From NCBI GenBank assembly GCA_013813125.1, contig JACCSH010000116.1, positions 1 to 21,410 on the forward strand: a stretch of DNA of 21,410 bases, given 5' to 3'. The notes under the pieces were generated by a model. The model ran no database searches. It saw only the letters and a list, made by a program, of their open reading frames with translations, and was not told the DNA's origin. Position 1 is the stretch's first letter. Each line of letters begins with the position of its first letter. The position numbers and the translations under genes were made by a program. Positions 1 to 8,900 of the stretch are shown piece after piece. Source of the stretch: Nocardioidaceae bacterium. GTDB lineage: Bacteria > Actinomycetota > Actinomycetes > Propionibacteriales > Nocardioidaceae.

Positions 1-1326
1 GGCGAACGAGGTCATGTGGTTGTAGGAGGTCGCCAGGCTGACACCGGCGACAAAGCCGTGGTCGAGAATGATCCGATTGCCGTAACCAGCGTTGTAGTAC
101 GCCTGTGCTACCCGGCCATCGGCGGCCGCGTAGACCGCAGAACCGCAGGCTGCCGAGAAGTCCGTCCCGTCATGGAGCTTGTACACGCGCAGAACAGGGT
201 GCAAACGCATGCCGTACGGCGACGTCACGTACGTGCTCGAGACGGGATAGCCCAAGATGGCGTCGTCAACGGGCGCCTCCGGCGGATCGTTGGAAGGCGG
301 AGGCGACGATTCGGCCGGGGGAGCCGGCGGTGCAGGGGGAAGTGGGCTCACGTTGCGGTCGGCCCGGCGCTCAGCGCGGCGCTCGGCCGCCCGGTCAGCC
401 TGACGCTCGGCCTTGCGCTCGGCCTGCCGTTCCGCTCGGCGCTCGGCCTGCCGCTCCGCTCGGCGCTCGGCCCGGCGCTCGGCCAACTCGCGCAGCATCC
501 GCTCGGTGCGCTCCCTTTCGGCCTCGAGGCTTGCCAACTTCTTCAGCTCAGCACGTTTGGCTGCCTCGACACGCTCCCGCTGGTATCGCAGCGTCTGAAC
601 CTTCCGGGCAACCTCTCGTTCTGCCTCGGCAGCCTGGGCTTCGAGGATCTGCTCGGATACCAAGTTCTCTGCCGCCTGGGCACGGCTCTGCTGCACGGAT
701 TGCTTGGTCTCCAAGACCCGCTCCTGGGTCAGCCCCAGGAGCACCTCCTGGGCTTGAAGCTCTTGGAGTGCCACTGACTCCTTGTTGACCACCGTGTCGA
801 CGTCTTGAATGCTGTCCACTGCCTCGGTGGCATCTTGGGAGTCAAAGGCAACCTCGAGGCTGGAAAGCCCGATCCCCCCGGACTGATAGTTCGAGACTGC
901 ATAACTGGCCAGCGAAGCCCGTGTAGCGGTGACGTCCAGGCGGCCTTGCTTGCGGTCCAGGCGGGCGTTCTGGAGACGGATCTTTGCATTCTCAAGCCTG
1001 CGCTGCATCTCCTCGTCGTAGCGCTCTGCTTCTGCAACCTGTTCGCGGAGTTGGGCCAGATAGGACCGAGCGCTGGAGAGGTCGACGCGGGCTTGCTCTA
1101 CGAGCCGCTGTGCGCGCAGCAGATCCGCGGACACTTCGTGGATGCGCGAGGAGGTCTCCTCGATGCGCTTCTCAACCGACTGCTTCTTTTCGCGCAGATC
1201 GTCATCTCGTCTGGCCACGCTCGCAGAAGGGTTGACCATGCCAGTGACGACAGATACGCAGAGCAGTGCCACAACGGCGCTCACGCGTGTTCGCCGGCGG
1301 TAGCCGAGAGGGGAGGTGCGATGCAA
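1..1326 (-). CDS. Secreted coiled-coil M23 family metallopeptidase, C-terminus cut by window edge
   Basis: Predicted exported peptidoglycan endopeptidase; 442 codons are visible and the end is missing. The frame is open from the ftsX stop, and the first usable start is TTG at 1326, with AAGG 8 nt upstream. From there residues 1-14 are basic, 15-31 hydrophobic (signal peptide), about 40-280 a charged coiled coil, 283-322 ten tandem ERRA-like tetrapeptides, about 325-350 a Pro-rich linker, and then the M23 (LytM) domain from about 353. The HxxxD zinc motif is seen as HDGTD (H385, D389), and a conserved His follows in YNHM (H437). The final HxH motif lies outside the window. GTG 1284 and ATG 1239 are alternative starts but would damage the signal peptide. 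It is the last visible gene after ftsE-ftsX, which fits the known pairing of FtsEX with EnvC- or RipC-type hydrolase partners. Whether it is an active enzyme or only an activator cannot be decided here. Confidence 0.9.
   Translation of the reverse strand, partial: MHRTSPLGYRRRTRVSAVVALLCVSVVTGMVNPSASVARRDDDLREKKQSVEKRIEETSSRIHEVSADLLRAQRLVEQARVDLSSARSYLAQLREQVAEAERYDEEMQRRLENAKIRLQNARLDRKQGRLDVTATRASLASYAVSNYQSGGIGLSSLEVAFDSQDATEAVDSIQDVDTVVNKESVALQELQAQEVLLGLTQERVLETKQSVQQSRAQAAENLVSEQILEAQAAEAEREVARKVQTLRYQRERVEAAKRAELKKLASLEAERERTERMLRELAERRAERRAERQAERRAERQAERKAERQADRAAERRAERRADRNVSPLPPAPPAPPAESSPPPSNDPPEAPVDDAILGYPVSSTYVTSPYGMRLHPVLRVYKLHDGTDFSAACGSAVYAAADGRVAQAYYNAGYGNRIILDHGFVAGVSLATSYNHMTSFA
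361..480 (-). repeat. 12-bp tandem repeat array encoding (E/D)R-x-A tetrapeptides
   Basis: Ten consecutive in-frame 12-bp units inside the M23 peptidase gene. Read on the minus strand they give ERRA, ERRA, ERQA, ERRA, ERQA, ERKA, ERQA, DRAA, ERRA and ERRA. Units differ mainly in the third residue and at wobble positions. The array forms the last, highly charged part of the coiled-coil/helical stalk just before the Pro-rich linker. A 12-bp unit can gain or lose copies by slippage without breaking the frame. Confidence 0.9.
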
Positions 1327-1386
1327 AGCAGACGCCTTACGTGGGGTCGGCGGTGGGTTCGGCCACCTGACGGTAACCCACGCAGG

Positions 1387-2304
1387 TCATACCATGAGGT
1401 ATTTGCGCGTCATGATGAGAGTGGGAATTGTTGCGAGGACGACAGCGATGACAGTTATCGCGCCCATCGCCAGATACGCGGCGTCCATGTCGACCCACCG
1501 CCAGAACCGGACCTCGCGTTCGAGCCACGGAACGAAACGTAACATAACCAACAATAGCGACCCGCACGCGAGGGCGGCGCCGATCAGGGCAGAAAAGAGG
1601 ATCTCCAGCAGAAACGGGAGCTGAATGTAGAGGCTCGAGGCGCCCACCAGTCGCATGATGCCGATCTCCCGTCGGCGAGCCATCGCTGCCAGCCGAATTG
1701 TGTTGGACACCTGCAGCACCGATGCGACGATCAGCAAAGCTGCTCCCCCGAGCGCCAGCCGCTGGAGGGTGGTGAGGGTGTCGTACACCGGATCGAGCTG
1801 CTCTCGCAGATTGACCACCTGCTCGACGCCGGGCAGGCTCTGCACCTCTGCGAGAAGTTCTTCGTCGTCGTCGGGCGAGGCGAGTGTCGCCCAGTAAGCG
1901 GTCGACATGTCAGAGACCTCGAGTTCCTCGGCAATCGACGACTCGTTGCCCTCCGAGTCGGAGTAGCGAGCGACGAACCCCTCATAAGCCTCCTCACGCG
2001 TCTCGTAGCGGACCTTCGATACATAGTCGCTGCCCCGGAGGGTTCGCTCGACGACCGCCTCCTGATCCTCGGTCGCCTCGCCCTCGATGCACGGCAGTGC
2101 CTGGGAGTTCTTCGCACAGAACACGATCTTGACCTCGAGACGAGACCCCAGGTCCTGTTCGATCAGGGCGATCTGCGACCTGATCAGCAGGCCGAGGCCT
2201 ACCAAGGTGAGGGAGATCCAGATGGTCAGGACGACCGCGATCGTCATCGATACGTTTCGACGCAGCCCGCTGCCAAGCTCGGAGGCCACATATCTCAGCT
2301 GCAT
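1387..2304 (-). CDS. ftsX: Cell division protein FtsX (ABC transporter-like permease)
   Basis: Membrane partner of FtsE; the complex transmits ATP hydrolysis across the membrane to control septal peptidoglycan hydrolases rather than moving a substrate. From ATG 2304 it is 305 residues with the FtsX layout: cytoplasmic N-terminus (MQLRYVASELGSGLRRN), TM1 about 20-41, a large extracytoplasmic domain about 45-180, TM2 about 183-207, a cytoplasmic loop with RRREIGIMRLVGAS, TM3 about 228-257 and TM4 about 276-298. Two cysteines, C63 and C72, lie in the outer domain. An in-frame GTG at 2334 would add ten residues; ATG 2304 matches the usual family N-terminus and has AGAGG 12 nt upstream. It lies 85 nt after ftsE and is followed by the M23 gene. 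Confidence 0.95.
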   Translation of the reverse strand: MQLRYVASELGSGLRRNVSMTIAVVLTIWISLTLVGLGLLIRSQIALIEQDLGSRLEVKIVFCAKNSQALPCIEGEATEDQEAVVERTLRGSDYVSKVRYETREEAYEGFVARYSDSEGNESSIAEELEVSDMSTAYWATLASPDDDEELLAEVQSLPGVEQVVNLREQLDPVYDTLTTLQRLALGGAALLIVASVLQVSNTIRLAAMARRREIGIMRLVGASSLYIQLPFLLEILFSALIGAALACGSLLLVMLRFVPWLEREVRFWRWVDMDAAYLAMGAITVIAVVLATIPTLIMTRKYLMV

Positions 2305-2389
2305 CGGCTCGAGAAACCTCTTGTACGGCGGCACTCACATCTGCGCAGCGCCAGCGAACAAAGCGTCGACGCCAGATCGCCTGGTGGAC

Positions 2390-3079
2390 TCAACTCTGAT
2401 ACCCGTACACTCCGCGGGCCTGGTCGCGCACCACCCGCCCTGACTGTAGCTCGATCACCCGCTTGCGCATCTGGTCGACGATGCCGTTGTCATGCGTCGC
2501 CATCATCACGGTGGTACCGGTGCGATTGATGCGGTCGAGAAGCTTCATGATCCCGACCGAGGTGGTCGGGTCGAGATTGCCGGTCGGCTCGTCGGCGATC
2601 AAGATCATCGGCCGGTTCACAAACGCCCGCGCGATGGCAACTCTCTGCTGTTCGCCACCGGACAGCTCGTCCGGCCGCCGTTGACCTTTGCCGTCGAGCC
2701 CGACCATCTCGAGCGTCTCTGGAACCAGCGCGCGGATGGCGGACTTCGGCTTGCCGATGACCTGTAGTGCGAAGGCGACGTTCTCGGTCACCGTCTTGTC
2801 GGGCAACAGCCGGAAGTCCTGAAAGACGGTCCCGATCTGGCGGCGCAGGCCAGGCACCTTCCAGCTTGCCATCCGGTTGATCTCTTTGCCGGCGACGAAC
2901 ACGCGGCCCTGAGTGGGCCGTGCCTCACGCAACACCAGCCGGAGGAATGTGGACTTGCCGGAACCGGAGGCTCCGACCAAGAACACGAACTCGCCCTTGT
3001 CGACCGCGACGTCGACGGTGTTGAGCGCAGGACGATGAACGGTGTCGTAAGCCAAGGTGACGTTTTCGAACCGGATCAC
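2390..3079 (-). CDS. ftsE: Cell division ATP-binding protein FtsE
   Basis: Cytoplasmic ABC ATPase that pairs with FtsX at the septum. 229 residues, the normal family length. Motifs seen: Walker A GASGSGKS (36-43), Q-loop Gln87 in VFQDF, signature LSGGEQQR (139-146), Walker B ILIADEP with Glu164, and H-loop His196. The reading frame stays open upstream to 3601, but homology starts at GTG 3079 (residues [11 protein letters not shown]). No Shine-Dalgarno is visible before this GTG; instead TAGACT lies 7 nt upstream, suggesting a leaderless transcript. First gene of the ftsE-ftsX-M23 unit and divergent from the MFS gene. Confidence 0.96.
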   Translation of the reverse strand: MIRFENVTLAYDTVHRPALNTVDVAVDKGEFVFLVGASGSGKSTFLRLVLREARPTQGRVFVAGKEINRMASWKVPGLRRQIGTVFQDFRLLPDKTVTENVAFALQVIGKPKSAIRALVPETLEMVGLDGKGQRRPDELSGGEQQRVAIARAFVNRPMILIADEPTGNLDPTTSVGIMKLLDRINRTGTTVMMATHDNGIVDQMRKRVIELQSGRVVRDQARGVYGYQS

Positions 3080-3086
3080 TGGCCCG

Positions 3087-3092
3087 AGTCTA
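3087..3092 (-). promoter_or_regulatory. Putative -10 box of a leaderless ftsE promoter
   Basis: TAGACT on the minus strand fits the TANNNT -10 pattern and ends 7 nt before the ftsE GTG, so transcription would begin at or next to the start codon. No convincing -35 is seen 16-18 bp upstream. This agrees with the absence of a Shine-Dalgarno. Confidence 0.5.
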
Positions 3093-3119
3093 GGGGACAG
3101 ATTTCGCCCCGCTCCGTAT

Positions 3120-3148
3120 GTGGCAGGCTCGGCGAGCCCTGTCAGACT
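3120..3148 (+). promoter_or_regulatory. Putative promoter of the MFS gene, possibly leaderless
   Basis: GTGGCA (3120-3125, 4 of 6 to TTGACA), 17-bp spacer, CAGACT (3143-3148), then 6 nt to the ATG at 3155. No Shine-Dalgarno precedes the ATG. It shares the 75-bp divergent region with the ftsE promoter. Confidence 0.45.
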
Positions 3149-3154
3149 CGGCAC

Positions 3155-4384
3155 ATGGGTGCCTCCTTGTCTGCCAGCACTTGGGACATCGATCGCACTG
3201 AGCAAGCAAAGCGAGCGGTGGCGTTGGTCTTCGCGGCCAACGGGTTGGCGCTCGGGTCGCTGTTGTCGCGCACCCCCGCCGTCAAGTCCGGTCTCGGCCT
3301 CAGCGCTTCTCTGCTCGGCCTCCTGCTGGTGTGCATGTCCATCGGCGCGCTGGCTTCTCTTCCCGCCGCCGGTGCAGTGGTGCACCGTCTCGGTACCGCT
3401 CGGTCGGTAGTGGGCAGTGCCGCCGCGGAGACGACCGGGCTTCTGCTCGCCTCCTTCGGCCTTGGGCTCGGGTCGGTTGCGCTCACCGGTCTGGGTCTGG
3501 TCGCCATGGGTTTCGGCAACGGCCTGTGGGACGTGTCGATGAATGTCGAAGGTGCGGCTGTCGAACGGCTGCTCAATCGCACCGTGATGCCTCGGTTTCA
3601 TGCCGGCTGGAGCCTCGGCAGCGTCGCGGGCGCAGGGATCGGGGCGCTGTGCGCCGTATCAGGAGTTGGGCTGGTCCCTCAGCTCATCGCGACGGCGGCG
3701 CTTCTCGTGCCGCTTGTCGGGTTCAGCGTGCGGCGCTTTCGTCCGGTCGAGGTGGAGACGTCTGAGGAAGCGGGCCAGGCCCGCTCGAGGTCGTTGCTGC
3801 TCCGGGCCTGGCGTGACCGCAGGACCTTGATGGTGGGCCTGATGGTGATGGCTTTCGCCTTCACCGAGGGAGTTGCCAATGATTGGTTGGCAGTGGCGTT
3901 CGTCGAGGGGCTCGACAGTTCGGAGACGGTAGGCGCGATTGGATTCGGGGTGTTCGTCACAGCAATGACCCTCAGCCGCCTGACCGGTGGAGCAGTGATC
4001 GACCGGTGGGGTCGCGTTAGCGTGCTGCGCGGCACGGCAATCCTGGCTGCGGTTGGCGTGACGTTGGTGATCCTTGCCCCTGCGCCGCTCCTGGCGATCG
4101 TCGGAGCGTTCTTGTGGGGGCTCGGCGCGGCTCTCGGTTTCCCCGCCGGAATGAGCGCCGCCGCAGACGACCCGGGACGAGCCGCGCTGCACGTGTCCGT
4201 CGTCGGGTCGATCGGCTATACCGCGTTCCTGGCCGGACCGCCGCTTGTCGGCTTCTTGGGTGATGCCTTCGGGATACGCCAAGCGCTCACGGTGGTGTTG
4301 GGTGCGCTGGTCGTGGCCCTCAGCACATCAACGGCAGCGCGCCCACTCGAACTGCCGGGTCGGCGCGGAACCTCGCCTATCTGA
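3155..4384 (+). CDS. MFS transporter, YbjJ-like
   Basis: Integral membrane transporter of the major facilitator superfamily, 409 residues with about twelve hydrophobic segments in two halves separated by a basic, Arg-rich loop (about residues 195-225). Features supporting MFS include the N-terminal [12 protein letters not shown] stretch after TM1, the [17 protein letters not shown] segment and the following [14 protein letters not shown], typical of YbjJ-like members, and a second-half loop motif ([10 protein letters not shown]). ATG 3155 was chosen because the open frame upstream (from 3035) overlaps the divergent ftsE gene and has no family similarity. The substrate cannot be predicted. It is a single-gene unit that converges on prfB with only 8 nt between stop codons and no visible terminator. 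Confidence 0.88.
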   Translation: MGASLSASTWDIDRTEQAKRAVALVFAANGLALGSLLSRTPAVKSGLGLSASLLGLLLVCMSIGALASLPAAGAVVHRLGTARSVVGSAAAETTGLLLASFGLGLGSVALTGLGLVAMGFGNGLWDVSMNVEGAAVERLLNRTVMPRFHAGWSLGSVAGAGIGALCAVSGVGLVPQLIATAALLVPLVGFSVRRFRPVEVETSEEAGQARSRSLLLRAWRDRRTLMVGLMVMAFAFTEGVANDWLAVAFVEGLDSSETVGAIGFGVFVTAMTLSRLTGGAVIDRWGRVSVLRGTAILAAVGVTLVILAPAPLLAIVGAFLWGLGAALGFPAGMSAAADDPGRAALHVSVVGSIGYTAFLAGPPLVGFLGDAFGIRQALTVVLGALVVALSTSTAARPLELPGRRGTSPI

Positions 4385-4392
4385 GGGTTGGG

Positions 4393-5511
4393 TCAGTTTG
4401 ATATCGCACCTGCTGCGGATCGGCGCCACCGGATGCCCGCCTCGATGAAGCCATCGATCTCGCCGTCGAGAACGCTCGAGGGATTGCCTTCTTCGTAGTC
4501 GGTGCGCAGGTCCTTCACCATCTGGTAGGGGTTGAGGACGTAGCTGCGCATCTGGTCGCCCCAGGATGCCTGCACGTCGCCGCGCATCTCGTCGAGCGTG
4601 GCCTTCTCCTCCGCCCGCTTGAGCGCCAGCAGCTTGGCTTTGAGGATCACCATGGCGGTGTTCTTGTTCTGAAGCTGGCTCTTCTCGTTCTGGACGGCGA
4701 CCACCAGCCCGGTCGGCAGGTGGCTGAGCCGCACCGCGGAGTCGGTCGTGTTGACGCTCTGTCCGCCGGGGCCAGAGGAGCGGAATACATCGACTCGGAG
4801 GTCCTCCTCGGGGATGTCGATCTCGTCGGTCTGCTCGAGCACCGGCACCACCTCGACGGCGGCAAACGACGTCTGACGGCGGCCTTGGTTGTCGAAGGGC
4901 GAGATGCGCACCAACCGATGGGTGCCTTGTTCGACGCTCAGCGTGCCGTAGGCGTAGGGAACCCGGATCGCGAAGGTAGCCGACTTGATGCCGGCTTCCT
5001 CGGCGTACGACGTGTCGTAGACCTCCGTGCCGTGGCCGTGACGTTCAGCCCAGCGCAGGTACATCCGCATCAACATCTCGGCCCAGTCGGCGGCATCGAC
5101 ACCGCCCGCACCTGACCGGATCGTCACCAGTGCATCGCGCTCGTCGTACTCGCCTGATAGCAGCGTCCGCACCTCGAGCGCGTCGATGGACTTCGCCAGC
5201 CGGTCGAGCTCCACATCGGCCTCTTCGACGGCGGAGGCATCAGACTCCTCCTGCGCCAGCTGGACCAGCACCTCGACGTCGTCGAGGCGCGACCGGATGC
5301 CAGAAACCCGGTCGACCTCCGACTGAAGTGCCGAAAGGCGCCCGGTCACCCGCTGCGCGTTCGCCTGGTCGTCCCAAAGATTCGGTGCCGCGACCTCTTC
5401 GGCCAGCTCGGCGATCTCCGCACGCATCGCGTCAAGGTCGAGCACCTGCTCGATGCTGTGCAAGGTGGAGTCGAGCGCCCTGATGCGTTCGGAGAAGTCG
5501 GGGCCGGCCAC
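4393..5511 (-). CDS. prfB: Peptide chain release factor 2
   Basis: Class I release factor reading UGA and UAA and triggering peptidyl-tRNA hydrolysis on the ribosome. 372 residues. The RF2 codon-reading tripeptide SPF is at 204-206 (the RF1 equivalent would be PxT), and the catalytic GGQ is at 249-251 in [20 protein letters not shown]. The N-terminal helical domain is intact. The frame is continuous from the first codon, so the autoregulatory in-frame UGA and +1 frameshift found near codon 26 in many bacteria is absent. Start is GTG 5511; no Shine-Dalgarno, but TACCCT sits 7 nt upstream (possible leaderless mRNA). It lies 42 nt after the small acidic-protein gene. Confidence 0.97.
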   Translation of the reverse strand: MAGPDFSERIRALDSTLHSIEQVLDLDAMRAEIAELAEEVAAPNLWDDQANAQRVTGRLSALQSEVDRVSGIRSRLDDVEVLVQLAQEESDASAVEEADVELDRLAKSIDALEVRTLLSGEYDERDALVTIRSGAGGVDAADWAEMLMRMYLRWAERHGHGTEVYDTSYAEEAGIKSATFAIRVPYAYGTLSVEQGTHRLVRISPFDNQGRRQTSFAAVEVVPVLEQTDEIDIPEEDLRVDVFRSSGPGGQSVNTTDSAVRLSHLPTGLVVAVQNEKSQLQNKNTAMVILKAKLLALKRAEEKATLDEMRGDVQASWGDQMRSYVLNPYQMVKDLRTDYEEGNPSSVLDGEIDGFIEAGIRWRRSAAGAISN

Positions 5512-5518
5512 GGACGCT

Positions 5519-5524
5519 AGGGTA
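5519..5524 (-). promoter_or_regulatory. Putative -10 box of a leaderless prfB promoter
   Basis: TACCCT on the minus strand, 7 nt upstream of the GTG start of prfB. A weak -35 candidate TGGAAA (5541-5546, 4 of 6) lies 16 bp further upstream, at the end of the preceding gene. The Shine-Dalgarno is absent, consistent with leaderless initiation. Confidence 0.42.
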
Positions 5525-5553
5525 CGCGGTCGGCATCCCGTTTCCAGGACTCC

Positions 5554-5802
5554 TCAGCGACCCGAACTGCTCCAGCCACCGTCGGCCGTCTGCGCGCTCG
5601 AAGGGTCGTCGGCCGAGCTACGGCTGCGCGGCTGAGGCGACGAGTCCTCCTGAACATCTTTACCGCCGGGCTCGGCCCATGGGTCACGATTCGGTGCGTT
5701 CGGCGCGGATTCGGGGTCCTGGTCGATGCGTTCGGCCACGTCGGCGTCCTCTACCTGCTCTTCGTAGGGAACGCCCTCTTGCTCGATCGGCTTGTCTGTC
5801 AT
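5554..5802 (-). CDS. Small acidic, probably disordered hypothetical protein
   Basis: 82 residues beginning MTDKPIEQEG. I do not recognise a family. Composition is dominated by Glu, Asp, Pro, Ser and Ala, with no predicted hydrophobic core or membrane segment; the segment NRDPWAEPGG is the only part that looks motif-like. The frame is open further upstream to 5901, but ATG 5802 is preferred because the upstream part lacks the same composition. It sits between the glutamate dehydrogenase gene and prfB on the same strand, so it may be cotranscribed with either. Existence as a real gene is likely but not proven. Confidence 0.55.
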   Translation of the reverse strand: MTDKPIEQEGVPYEEQVEDADVAERIDQDPESAPNAPNRDPWAEPGGKDVQEDSSPQPRSRSSADDPSSAQTADGGWSSSGR

Positions 5803-5900
5803 GCCAGTGGTGTACCCAACCAGACGACAGTTACCTCGAATCACCGGATCGACGCCGCCCGGCCGCGACTGCAACTGCCCGCCCGACGGTGATGCAGCCA

Positions 5901-8900
5901 TCAGGACGTGACCATGGACCGGATGACCCGCAGCCCCACCGACAACCGGGCCAGGTCCGCCTCGTCGTCAGCGAGAATCTCCTCGAGTGTCGCGGTCGCT
6001 CGGGAGACGACCACTGAATCGCCAACCTCCCACTCGGCGACCTGACCCTCAGCCGGCTCGTCGGGTTTCGCGGCAGCGAGCACCTGCGCAGTGAGCTCTG
6101 CGTGGACAGCATGGAAGTCGTCACGCAACGAGGCGCGCGCCATCGTCTGCCAGCGATCGTCTCGCGGCAACGCGGCGATCTTTGCGGCGAACTGGCTGAG
6201 CCCCAGCCGCTCAGCCAACGTGGCGTGGACCTCCGCTACCTCCACCGCGTCGAGTCCGTCTCGTTTGGCGATCTCGACGATCTCGAGAGCAGCATACGCA
6301 AACGGCAGAATGGCGACCTTGGTGGCGAGGTCCTCGGCGACGCCTCGGTCCATCAGCTGGTCCCGCTGCGCCTTGAAGTCATCGGCCTGTACGCCGACCA
6401 ACAGGCCCGGCAGCGCGGGCAGCACTCGTTGGATCTCGCCACCGAAGTGCTCGGCGGTGGCCTCGGAATCGAGGGGGGGTCTGCGGTGGTTGACCATCCA
6501 CCGGCTTGCCCGCTCGATCAGTGCCCGCACCGCCAGGCGCATCTCGGTCTGGACGTCGGCAGAGACCACGTTGTCCAGCTCGTTGATCTGCTGAACCAGC
6601 TGACCCGAGCCGTAGATGCTCTGGCAGACGAGGTGGGCCCGAGCCAGCTCTTCGGCCGTTGCGCTGGTCTCCTGGCTGAGCCGGTGGAAGAACGTGATGC
6701 CGGCAGAGTTGATCATGTCGTTGACTATCTGGGTGACGATGATCTCGCGGCGCAGTGGATGCTCCTCCATCTGCGCTCGGTAGACCGTGCGCATCTTGCT
6801 CGGGAAGTACCGGTACAGCTGGCCGCGCATGAAGGGATCGTCGGGCAGATCGGTCGAGAGCAGTTCCACAGAGAGCACGATTTTCGTGTACGCGAGCAAC
6901 ACAGACAGCTCAGGGGCGGTCAAGGCCAAGCCGGCGGCCTGGCGTGCAGCGAACTCTTTCACGCTCGGCAGGAACTCGATCTGGCGATCGACAAGTCCTT
7001 TGCGTTCGAGCCGGCGGATCCAGGACTCATGCACGTGCATGAGCGGTTTTGCTCCGGCAACGGCACTCGCGAGTGCGAGGTTCTGTCCGTAGTTGTCGGC
7101 AAGAACCAGCTCGGCCACCTCGTCCGTCATCGACGCCAGGAGAGAGTTGCGCTGCTTTTCGGTCAAGTCTCCTGCGGTCATGACCCGGTCGAGCAGGATC
7201 TTGATGTTGACCTCATGGTCGGACGTGTCGACACCGGCTGAGTTGTCGATGAAGTCAGTGTTGATGCGTCCACCGTTCTGCGCGTACTCGATGCGTCCAC
7301 GCTGCGTCACCCCGAGATTGCCACCCTCCCCAACCGCATGGCAGCGCAGGTCCTGACCGTTCACCCGGATCGCGTCGTTGGCCTTGTCGCCGACTTCGGC
7401 ATGAATCTCGTTGACTGCTTTCACATAAGTGCCGATGCCGCCGTTCCAGAGCAGGTCGACCGGCGCCTGCAAGATCGCCTTCATCAGCTCGGCAGGAGTC
7501 ATCGCACTGACCGAAGACTCAAGACCCAGCACCTCTGCGACCTCAGGTGTCATCGGGATGGACTTGAGGGTGCGAGGAAAGACTCCACCTCCATTGGAGA
7601 TCAGCGACGTGTCGTAGTCGGCCCAGCTCGAGCGCGGCAGCTCGAAGAGCCGGCGCCGTTCGGCATACGACCGCGACCGGTCAGGCGAAGGGTCGAGGAA
7701 GATGTGGCGATGGTCGAAGGCAGCAACCAGCCCAGTGTGCTCGCTGAGCAGCATCCCGTTGCCGAAGACATCTCCGCTCATGTCGCCGATGCCCACACAG
7801 GTGAAGTCCTCGCTCTGACAATCGATGCCTCGCTCGCGGAAGTGTCGTTGCACCGCCACCCAGGCGCCGCGTGCAGTGATACCCATGGCCTTGTGGTCAT
7901 AGCCAACCGACCCACCGGAGGCGAAGGCGTCACCGAGCCAGAAGCCGTACTCCTTAGCCAACCCGTTAGCGATGTCGGAGAACGTAGCGGTTCCTTTGTC
8001 GGCGGCGACGACGAGGTAGCTGTCGTCGGAGTCGTGGCGCACCACGTGCGCTGGGGGCACCGGCTCACCGGCAGCCAGGTTGTCGGTGATGTCGAGCAAC
8101 CCGCTGATGAAAGTCTTGTAGCAGGCAACGCCTTCGGCGAGCCAAGCGTCGCGGTCTGCGGCGGGGTCGGGCAGTTGCTTGCAATAGAAGCCACCCTTGG
8201 CGCCGACGGGCACGATGACAGCGTTCTTCACCATCTGAGCCTTGACGAGGCCCAGAACCTCGGTGCGGAAGTCGTCGCGTCGGTCCGACCAGCGCAGCCC
8301 CCCGCGTGCAACAGCCCCGAAGCGCATGTGCACGCCCTCGACCCGCGGCGAGTACACGAACACTTCGAACTGTGGGCGCGGTGCCGGAAGGTCGGGAACG
8401 GCCTCGGGCTCCAACTTGAAAGAAATATAGCTCTTGAACTCTCCATCTGCGTCGGGCTGGAAGAAGTTGGTGCGCAACGTCGCCTTGATCGCGCTCAGGT
8501 AGCTGCGCAGAATCCGATCGTGGTCAAGGCTCGCAACCGAGTCGAGGCTCTCCACGATCTCGCGTTCGAGCGCTTCCATGCGGTGCGAGCGCCTTGGCTC
8601 GTCGGCAGCCGGAGACTTCCCGGGCTCGAACCGTGCGACGAAGAGGTCGACGAGCAGACGGGCGAGCGGGACGTTCGCGCGAAGCGCGAGCTCGATGTAG
8701 TCCTGGCTGTACGGAAGACCTCCCTGGCGGAAGTACTTGGCATATGCCCGCAGAATCGACACCTGCCGCCAGTCGATGCCGCCTTCCAGCACGAGCGCCG
8801 AAAAGCCGTCGCTTTCTGCCTTGCCCGACCACACCGCCATAAACGCCGACTGAAAGAGGGAACGGGCCCCCTCGGGCATCGGCGACGAGCGACGGAGTCC

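Noticed and set aside
361..480. Regular repeats as a CRISPR array
   Set aside because: The 12-bp units are contiguous, without spacers, and in-frame in a coding gene.
16..788. Plus-strand open frames rich in Leu/Gly/Ala or Arg/Pro opposite the M23 gene
   Set aside because: Shadows of the coiled coil and repeat array; the M23 reading has signal peptide, coiled coil and catalytic motifs.
3080..3601. N-terminal extension of ftsE in the open frame up to 3601
   Set aside because: It overlaps the divergent MFS gene, has low-complexity composition, and the family starts at GTG 3079.
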